From positions 1-10,779 of the forward strand of contig MEQV01000027.1 of NCBI GenBank assembly GCA_001770355.1: a DNA stretch of 10,779 bases, in the 5' to 3' direction. The stretch is from Betaproteobacteria bacterium RIFCSPLOWO2_02_FULL_62_17. Its GTDB lineage: Bacteria; Pseudomonadota; Gammaproteobacteria; Burkholderiales; SG8-39. Position numbers and translations under genes: made by a program. The notes beneath the pieces were generated by a model. The model was given only the letters and a program-made list of their open reading frames with translations. It searched no databases and was not told the origin of the DNA. Positions 6,065 to 10,779 of the stretch are shown piece after piece. Every line of letters begins with the position of its first letter. The first letter of the stretch is position 1.

Positions 6065-7087
6065 GTGTTCCTTCGTAACTGTTGGTACGTTGGGGCATGG
6101 GACCGCGAGGTAACGCGGGACAAGCCCTTCGGACGTATTCTTCTTGACGCGCCGATTGTGTTCTACCGGCAGGCCGATGGCACGCCGGTGGCGCTGGAGG
6201 ATCGTTGCTGCCACCGGCACGCGCAATTGTCGCTGGGCGTGGTGGTCGGCGATGATCTGCGCTGCGGCTACCACGGCCTGAAGTTCGAAGCCTCGGGGAG
6301 GTGCGTCGAAATTCCCGGACAGGAGCGCATCCCGGCGGAGGCGCGCATCCGCTCCTACCCGGTGGTTGCGCGCTGGAACTGGATCTGGATCTGGATGGGC
6401 GACCCGGCAAAAGCCGATGCCGCGCTGATCCCAGACTGGTGGTGGACCACGCATCCGGAATGGGCCTGCACTCGGCCCGATCCGTTTCACATGCGCTGCC
6501 ATTACCAGCTCATCAACGACAACGTGCTCGATGTCACGCACCTTGCCTACGTGCACGCGACATCGATCGGCAGTTCCTCGATCGCGGAGTTTCCGGTGGC
6601 GACCGAACGCGAGGCGGGGAAGGTGCGCATGACCCGCTGGATCATCGACCGGCCGGCGCCGCCGATGTACCAGAACGCCGGAAAATTCAAGGGCAATGTC
6701 GACCGCTGGCAGATCGTGGAGCATCAACCGCCGTGCTTTTCCGTCAATTTCGCCGGCTGCGCCGCTACCGGCACCGGCGCGCCGCAGGGGGACAAAAGCG
6801 GACACCGCATCGACCTGATGGCGCTCTCGGCGCCGACGCCGGAGAGCGACAACACCACGCACTACTTCTTCTGTTTCGTGCGCGGTTTCAATCGCGACGA
6901 TCCGGCCACCGAGAAGATGTTCGCCGAGGATTTTGTGAAAGTGTTCCGCGAGGACGTAGTGGTGATCGAGGCGCAGCAGCGGCGCATGGAAGCCACGCCC
7001 GGCGCGCCCCAGATCAGCATTGCCGTGGATGCCGCGCCCATGGCCGCGCGGCGCATGCTCGATGAGTTGATTGCGAAGGAGCATTAA
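6065..7087 (+). CDS. Rieske [2Fe-2S] aromatic oxygenase, VanA/TsaM-like terminal subunit
   Basis: 340 residues, typical for vanillate O-demethylase-like monooxygenase oxygenase subunits. The Rieske cluster ligands are C48-x-H50 (DRCCHRHAQLSLG, with Cys in place of the usual Pro) and C67-xx-H70 (LRCGYHGLKF). The mononuclear iron site is NDNVLDVTHLAYVH (res. 151-164: N153, D156, H159, H164). The end, VVIEAQQRRME...SIAVDAAPMAARRMLDELI, matches the VanA/TsaM pattern. Such enzymes use O2 and electrons from a separate ferredoxin-reductase (VanB type) to demethylate methoxy-aromatics or hydroxylate methyl groups. No reductase gene lies in the window, so electrons must come from elsewhere. The GTG start at 6065 gives the standard FLRNCWYVGAWD N-terminus; the ribosome site is weak (GGCGGAT), so translation may be coupled to the FmdB-like gene 30 nt upstream. 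Exact substrate cannot be assigned. Confidence 0.92.
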   Translation: MFLRNCWYVGAWDREVTRDKPFGRILLDAPIVFYRQADGTPVALEDRCCHRHAQLSLGVVVGDDLRCGYHGLKFEASGRCVEIPGQERIPAEARIRSYPVVARWNWIWIWMGDPAKADAALIPDWWWTTHPEWACTRPDPFHMRCHYQLINDNVLDVTHLAYVHATSIGSSSIAEFPVATEREAGKVRMTRWIIDRPAPPMYQNAGKFKGNVDRWQIVEHQPPCFSVNFAGCAATGTGAPQGDKSGHRIDLMALSAPTPESDNTTHYFFCFVRGFNRDDPATEKMFAEDFVKVFREDVVVIEAQQRRMEATPGAPQISIAVDAAPMAARRMLDELIAKEH

Positions 7088-7105
7088 TCACTAAGGAGTC
7101 AAGTT

Positions 7106-7135
7106 TTGACAGGCGAAGTTGCGGCTTTGTATACG
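7106..7135 (+). promoter_or_regulatory. Possible promoter ahead of the ABM gene
   Basis: A perfect -35 hexamer TTGACA (7106-7111) is followed after 18 bases by TATACG (7130-7135; four of six to consensus). Transcription would start near 7142, inside the first arm of the big hairpin, giving the ABM gene its own roughly 160-nt leader. The weak -10 lowers confidence. Confidence 0.35.
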
Positions 7136-7185
7136 TCCCGTGAATTCTGCAAGTTGCGCTTTTGCAACTTTCAGAATTCACGGGA
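7136..7185. repeat. Near-perfect long inverted repeat (22-base arms, 6-base loop)
   Basis: Left arm 7136-7157 and right arm 7164-7185 are complementary at 21 of 22 positions (only C7150 against T7171 fails), with loop GCTTTT (7158-7163). The core reads CCCGTGAATTCTG...CAGAATTCACGGG. No T-run follows on either strand, so it is not a standard intrinsic terminator. It sits in the 217-base gap between the Rieske oxygenase and the ABM gene. It may be a processing or stability element, a palindromic mobile remnant (REP- or MITE-like), or a binding site. Confidence 0.85.
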
Positions 7186-7304
7186 AAAGTGGACGCCAAA
7201 ACAAAGCAGGCTGTTTGGTTCCGCTTCGTCCGGCTTAGGCAGTACACGGGCAAGGGGGCTCTGCCCGATTGCAAATTCCCCAATTCAGAGGAAAGACAAC
7301 TCAT

Positions 7305-7607
7305 ATGCACGTCATCATCGTACGCTGGCGCATCAAGGAAGGATTTGTCGCCGACTTCGAGGCCGAGATGAAAGCGCACGTCGCCGCGACGCGCGCCTCC
7401 GAATCCGGTTGCCTGCGCTTCGATGTCGTACGCGACAAGAAAGAACCGCGCACCTATCATCTGTTCGAGATTTACCGCGACGATCAGGCCATCGCCGACC
7501 ATGGCAAATCGCCGACCCTGGCTAAGCTGGTCGAGAAGGCGCCGCTTTGGGTCGAGGACCGCTCGTACTTCACGGGCAATACCTGGATCGATCTGAGCTC
7601 GGCGTAG
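7305..7607 (+). CDS. ABM-fold small monooxygenase-like protein (YgiN-like)
   Basis: 100 residues, the standard size of antibiotic biosynthesis monooxygenase (ABM) domain proteins, which form dimeric ferredoxin-like folds. Seen: MHVIIVRWRIKEGFVADFEAEM (first strand and helix), SESGCLRFDVVRDKKEPRTYHLFEIYRD (res. 32-59), AIADHGKSPTLAKLVE (62-77, with H66 at the usual conserved position) and a last strand ending WVEDRSYF. Family members include quinol monooxygenases (YgiN), ActVA-Orf6 and many of unknown activity; they act without metal or cofactor on phenolic or quinone substrates. ATG 7305 follows GAGGAAAG (7288-7295) at a good distance; a GTG or ATG further up at 7269 is out of family. It follows the Rieske gene on the same strand but with a 217-base leader, so it may be separately expressed. 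It ends 34 nt before the convergent Bug gene. Confidence 0.85.
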   Translation: MHVIIVRWRIKEGFVADFEAEMKAHVAATRASESGCLRFDVVRDKKEPRTYHLFEIYRDDQAIADHGKSPTLAKLVEKAPLWVEDRSYFTGNTWIDLSSA

Positions 7608-7641
7608 ACGCGGGTAATGTATAGCGAGAACCGTACTGCCG

Positions 7642-8607
7642 CTATTCCTTCGGGATGCCGGCGGCGGCGACCACTTTCGCCCATTTCATGAGTTCGCGCT
7701 GGATCAGCGCGTCGAATTGTTCCGGGGTTGACCCCACGACTTCACTGCCGGCCGCTTCGATGATCTTCTTAACATCCGGCATGTTGAGCGCCTTGGCGGT
7801 GTCGGCCTGAATCCGTCTCACGATCGGGCGTGGCGCCGCGGATGGAATGATCATGCCGAGCAGCGAGGTGACCTCGAAGCCCGGAAAAGTCTCGGCCACC
7901 GTCGGGTACTGTTCGTTCCCCGGCGCGCGGCGGGCACCGTTGGTGGCAATCATCTTGAACTTGCCGGACTTTACAAAGGGCAGCGCGGAAGACAGGGCAT
8001 CGAACATCAGATCGATGCGCCCACCCATCAGGTCGGCGATGGCCTGTGCGCTGCCTTTGTAGGGGATATGTTCCATCTCGAATCCGGCGGTGCGCTTGAG
8101 CAGTTCTCCGGCAAGGTGCGCGGTGCCGCCCACGCCCGGACTGCCAAAGGAGACCTTGCCAGGATTGCTCTTCGCGTAGGCGACGAGTTCCGCCACGGTA
8201 TTGAATGGCGCCTTGGGCCCGGTGACCAGAGCAAGATGCGTGGCCACCAGTTGTGTGACGCCGGAAATATCCTTTACGGTGTCATAGGGCATGGATTTTC
8301 GCAGGCTCGGATTGACAGTGAGCGCCGCTGGCACGATGCCCACGGTGTAACCATCCGGCGGAGATTTCGCCACGGCATCCACGCCCAGCACCGTGCCGGC
8401 ACCGGGCTTGTATTCCATGACCACCGGCTGACCCCATATCTCCTGGAGCTTGGCGCCCACCATCCGCGCCATGGCATCGGTGGGTCCGCCGGCGACGAAG
8501 GGCACGATGACTTTCACCGGGCCTTTGGGAAAGTCCTGCGCGACTGCGGGCACCATGAAGAATGCGCCCAGACACAGCACCAAGCCGGTATTCGCAATGC
8601 ATCTCAT
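7642..8607 (-). CDS. Bug/TctC-family periplasmic receptor paired with NicC-like gene
   Basis: 321 residues, complete. The signal peptide covers residues 1-23 (hydrophobic LVLCLGAFFMVPAVA, cleavage AVA|QDFP). Family marks are KVIVPFVAGGPTDAMARMV (32-50), VVMEYKPGAGTVLGVDAVAKSPPDGYTVGI, MPYDTVKDISGVT, VSFGSPGVGGTAHLAGELLK, HIPYKGSAQAIADLMGGRIDLMFD and the C-terminal VVGSTPEQFDALIQRE. It should bind a carboxylate for a tripartite tricarboxylate transporter encoded elsewhere. GAGGAAAT upstream of ATG 8607 is a good ribosome site. It starts 22 nt after the stop of the NicC-like monooxygenase, so both are one transcription unit; the receptor probably captures that enzyme's substrate or a precursor, perhaps a pyridine or aromatic carboxylate. 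Ligand not readable from sequence. Confidence 0.93.
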   Translation of the reverse strand: MRCIANTGLVLCLGAFFMVPAVAQDFPKGPVKVIVPFVAGGPTDAMARMVGAKLQEIWGQPVVMEYKPGAGTVLGVDAVAKSPPDGYTVGIVPAALTVNPSLRKSMPYDTVKDISGVTQLVATHLALVTGPKAPFNTVAELVAYAKSNPGKVSFGSPGVGGTAHLAGELLKRTAGFEMEHIPYKGSAQAIADLMGGRIDLMFDALSSALPFVKSGKFKMIATNGARRAPGNEQYPTVAETFPGFEVTSLLGMIIPSAAPRPIVRRIQADTAKALNMPDVKKIIEAAGSEVVGSTPEQFDALIQRELMKWAKVVAAAGIPKE

Positions 8608-8629
8608 GTCGATTTCCTCACCATGGTTG

Positions 8630-9760
8630 TCAAGCTGTCAGCGGCACATTCCAGGCATCGTAACCATAAAGCCAGCTGGTGTCCGCCTCGCCGTTCTTCA
8701 GCCAGGTATTGGCGCTGGAGATGGCCTGGATGCGCGAGGTGCGCGGTTTGCGATGCGCTTCGTAGCGCTGTAATGCGGTCTCGATGCCGCCGTCGGCATA
8801 CTCTTTCATGCAACGCGCGAGCACCGCGGCGTCCTCGATCGCGGTGGCCGCGCCCTGCGCCATGTAGGGCGTCATCGGATGGCAGGCGTCGCCCAACAGC
8901 ACCACGCGCCCCACGCTCCAGCGCGGCAGCGGTTCGCGCTCGAGGATGGCCCACTTGTGGCAGTCCGGGCAGGCATCCAGCACCATGCGCACTTCCTCGT
9001 GAAAACCTTCATAGGCCTTGCGCAGTTCGCGAACATCCCCTTTCGCGGACCAGGATTCCTGCGTCATCCATTCGGCCGGCTCGGGCACGCTGGTGACGAA
9101 ATAGACTTCCGAGCGGGTAACGGTGGTGTAGTAAATGACGATATGGCGGTCCTCGCCCCACCACTTGGTGCGTGAAGGCAGGATCTCGCGCCCACCCATC
9201 AGCGCTGCTGGAAATACTGCGCGGTAGGCAATGCGCCCCTTGTGTATCGGCTTGTCCGGCCCGAGCAGGAGTTCGCGCACCAGCGAATGCACGCCGTCGG
9301 CGCCGACCACCGCATCGGCGCGCACCCTGGCGCCGTCGGCGAAGGCGAGTTCCACCTGCTCGCCGCGCGGTTCGAGACCGACCAGTTTCTTGCCCAGATG
9401 AATGATTTCCGGCGCTACGGCGGAGGCCAGCGCGTCGTGCAGATCGCCCCGGTGCATGCACAAATAAGGCGCGCCATATAAGGACTCCGGCATCGGCAAT
9501 TCATTGCTCACCTCGCCGCTGTCGCCGATACGATTGAGGTGCGAGTAGGGCGTGAATGCGGTCTTGCGCAGGCGTTCCTCGACGCCGATGCCGCGCAGCA
9601 CCTTCATGGAATTGGGCATCATCTGAATGCCCGCGCCGATGCGCGCGAAGCGGCTCGCCTGTTCGTAGACCTGTACCTCGAAACCGGCCTGGCGTAGAGT
9701 TCCCGCGGCGGCCAAGCCGCCCATGCCGGCGCCGATGATGGCGATTGAAGGCTTTGTCAT
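8630..9760 (-). CDS. FAD-dependent aromatic hydroxylase, 6-hydroxynicotinate 3-monooxygenase (NicC)-like
   Basis: 376 residues; group A flavin monooxygenase. Seen: the FAD dinucleotide fold IAIIGAGMGGLAAAG (res. 6-20), the DG motif VVGADGVHS (151-159) and the GD motif VVLLGDACHPM (286-296). Beyond the general salicylate-hydroxylase pattern it shares NicC-specific stretches with the P. putida enzyme as I remember it: KWWxEDRHxxxYYTT (199-213), AQGAATAIEDAA and SSANTWL...WLYGYD (348-368). NicC decarboxylates and hydroxylates 6-hydroxynicotinate to 2,5-dihydroxypyridine using NADH and O2. However, the position of NicC His47 is Q46 here, the residue aligned with Cys202 is R197, and that aligned with His302 is Y299, so the substrate may differ (another hydroxylated aromatic acid). 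ATG 9760 is chosen as it gives the family start; GTG 9778 is possible, and neither has a clear ribosome site. First gene before the Bug gene at 7642-8607. Confidence 0.85.
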   Translation of the reverse strand: MTKPSIAIIGAGMGGLAAAGTLRQAGFEVQVYEQASRFARIGAGIQMMPNSMKVLRGIGVEERLRKTAFTPYSHLNRIGDSGEVSNELPMPESLYGAPYLCMHRGDLHDALASAVAPEIIHLGKKLVGLEPRGEQVELAFADGARVRADAVVGADGVHSLVRELLLGPDKPIHKGRIAYRAVFPAALMGGREILPSRTKWWGEDRHIVIYYTTVTRSEVYFVTSVPEPAEWMTQESWSAKGDVRELRKAYEGFHEEVRMVLDACPDCHKWAILEREPLPRWSVGRVVLLGDACHPMTPYMAQGAATAIEDAAVLARCMKEYADGGIETALQRYEAHRKPRTSRIQAISSANTWLKNGEADTSWLYGYDAWNVPLTA

Positions 9761-9937
9761 GGATTCAGTTCGGCGCACGCATGAGAATGGGGGGAATTCG
9801 ATGCCTTTTCATGCCACGTTTCCCGGGTGATCGATCGCGGCTGTAAAGGGTACGGCATTGTTGCATGATCCCGGCTGCTTGACAGCGGCTCTGGATGGCG
9901 CGCAGGATGCTGCGCTTCTACCAAATTCGGAGCGGTT
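9761..9937. promoter_or_regulatory. Divergent intergenic region, NicC-like gene / fourth Bug gene
   Basis: This gap must hold the promoters of both divergent genes. A perfect TTGACA (9879-9884) reads toward the plus-strand Bug gene, but no acceptable -10 follows at 16-18 bases. A TTTACA on the minus strand (9842-9847) could be a -35 for the NicC-like gene, again without a clear -10. GATCGATC (9829-9836) is a short palindrome. No regulator gene is nearby. Confidence 0.25.
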
Positions 9938-10779
9938 ATGCATCCTGTCAGCAAATTGGTTTTTGCGTTCGCGTCCGTCACGGTCGCGTTTCTGAATTCG
10001 GCCGTGCAAGCGCAGCAGTACCCGGTGAAGCCGATCCGGCTGATCGTGTTGATCGCGCCGGGCGGCGCACCGGACCTTGGCGCCCGCGTGCTTGCGCCGG
10101 TTCTGGGCGAGCGGCTCGGGCAAGCGGTCGTCGTCGAGAACCGCGCCGGGTCCAATGGCAACATCGCCGGGGATTACGTGGCTAAATCGCCGCCGGACGG
10201 CTACACCATCCTGTACGGCGCGGACAGCCTGGTGGCGATCAATCCCCATGTCTATAGCAAGATGCCCTTCGACACCTTGAAGGATATCGTGCCGATTGCG
10301 AGCACCACCACCAGCATGGTGGTGATTTCGGTGCATCCCTCGGTTCCGGTGAAAACCTTCAAGGAGTTTCTGGATTATGCGAAGCGCGCCAATCCGCCGC
10401 TGAATTTCGCTTCCGGCGGCAACGCCAGCATCCACCACCTGACCATGGAAGCCGTCAAGCAGCATGCGGGGCTCAACCTGATCCATGTGCCCTACAAGAG
10501 CGGCACGCCCGCGGTGATGGCCGCGATCGCGGGCGACGTGCCGGTGGTGGTGGCGGGAACCTCGGCCGCGAACCAAATCAAGGCCGGCAAGCTGCGCGCG
10601 ATCGCCGTTTCCGGCAGGAATCGCCTGCCTTATCTGGCGGATATTCCGACCATAGGCGAATTCTTCCCGGGTGTCTCATTCAACAACTGGCTGGGTATCT
10701 GGGCGCCGGCAGGCACGCCGGATCCCATCCTCGCGCGGCTGCATAACGAAATCAACAACGCACTCGGCAACAAGGAAGT
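9938..10779 (+). CDS. Bug/TctC-family periplasmic receptor, C-terminus beyond right edge
   Basis: 280 codons are visible and the frame is open at the window end; about 40 residues are missing for the usual length. The signal peptide covers residues 1-25 (LVFAFASVTVAFLNSAV, cleavage VQA|QQYP). Family marks are YPVKPIRLIVLIAPGGAPDLGAR (28-50), VVVENRAGSNGNIAGDYVAKSPPDGYTILYG, MPFDTLKDIVPIAST, LNFASGGNASIHHLTMEAVK, LIHVPYKSGTPAVMAAIAGDVPVVVAG, KLRAIAVSGRNRLPYLADIPTIGE and WLGIWAPAGTPDPILARLHNEINNAL. ATG 9938 has GGAG five bases upstream (9929-9932). It is transcribed away from the NicC-like gene, so it opens another unit whose enzymes lie beyond the window. Ligand unknown. Confidence 0.92.
   Translation, partial: MHPVSKLVFAFASVTVAFLNSAVQAQQYPVKPIRLIVLIAPGGAPDLGARVLAPVLGERLGQAVVVENRAGSNGNIAGDYVAKSPPDGYTILYGADSLVAINPHVYSKMPFDTLKDIVPIASTTTSMVVISVHPSVPVKTFKEFLDYAKRANPPLNFASGGNASIHHLTMEAVKQHAGLNLIHVPYKSGTPAVMAAIAGDVPVVVAGTSAANQIKAGKLRAIAVSGRNRLPYLADIPTIGEFFPGVSFNNWLGIWAPAGTPDPILARLHNEINNALGNKE

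Noticed and set aside
6035..7084. 349-residue open frame antisense to the Rieske oxygenase
   Set aside because: Composition of a GC-rich shadow (Arg/His rich), no motif; the plus strand has all Rieske and iron ligands.
7136..7185. Intrinsic terminator for the Rieske transcript
   Set aside because: The stem is long enough, but no T-run follows on either strand (AAAAG after the right arm on plus, ACGTAT on minus).
7106..7525. TTG-start frame preceded by AAGGAG in the leader before the ABM gene
   Set aside because: Its protein is unlike any family, runs through the hairpin and then overlaps the ABM gene out of frame; the TTG is better read as part of a -35 hexamer.
7621..7645. ATAGCG...CGCTAT inverted repeat as bidirectional terminator between convergent genes
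   Set aside because: Only six pairs with a 13-base loop, overlapping the Bug stop codon, and no T-run.
9809..10576. 255-residue minus-strand frame opposite the fourth Bug gene
   Set aside because: Antisense shadow: the plus strand encodes a signal peptide and all Bug motifs.
1..10779. CRISPR array, tRNA, rRNA, integrase or insertion-sequence transposase
   Set aside because: No regularly spaced repeats, no tRNA-like cloverleaf noticed by eye, and no transposase or integrase motif in any frame examined.

Overview
The window looks like chromosomal DNA from a high-GC betaproteobacterium, most likely Burkholderiales (a Bordetella/Achromobacter/Variovorax-like lineage). The reasons are the high GC of most genes, and the presence of four separate periplasmic receptors of the Bug/TctC family (tripartite tricarboxylate transporter substrate-binding proteins), a family greatly expanded in that order. 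They sit beside single catabolic enzymes with no transporter membrane genes nearby. This is a catabolic, aromatic/heterocycle-type accessory region; the exact substrate cannot be read from sequence alone.

Layout. (1) 1-332, minus: N-terminal part of a Bug receptor that leaves the window and stops resembling its family near position 44. (2) 351-1438, minus: an Xre/MbcA-type antitoxin and RES-domain toxin pair with an AT-rich, palindrome-rich upstream region. Its base composition is clearly unlike its neighbours, so it is probably a horizontally acquired toxin-antitoxin island. (3) 1572-5660, minus: an operon-like run, promoter first: Bug receptor (4689-5660), hydantoinase B/oxoprolinase-family protein (2873-4639), CaiB/BaiF CoA-transferase (1572-2810). 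(4) 5813-7607, plus: FmdB-type zinc ribbon protein, VanA/TsaM-like Rieske oxygenase and, after a 217-base leader with a very strong hairpin, an ABM-fold monooxygenase-like small protein. (5) 7642-9760, minus, convergent with (4): NicC-like FAD monooxygenase followed by a Bug receptor. (6) 9938 to the right edge, plus, divergent from (5): a fourth Bug receptor, cut by the window end.

How the parts may work together (inference): the Bug receptors would bind carboxylated substrates in the periplasm and deliver them to TctAB-type permeases encoded elsewhere. Inside the cell, a Rieske oxygenase (demethylation or hydroxylation), a flavin hydroxylase of the 6-hydroxynicotinate 3-monooxygenase type, a hydantoinase-like protein (C-N ring or amide hydrolysis) and a CoA-transferase (acid activation) form a plausible toolkit for an aromatic or N-heterocyclic acid. 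No transcription regulator, no Rieske reductase, no HyuA partner, no TctA/TctB and no RNA gene was found. No unambiguously new system is visible. The points most worth checking are the 22-base-arm hairpin at 7136-7185, the residue changes in the NicC-like enzyme, the HyuB without HyuA, and the toxin-antitoxin insertion.
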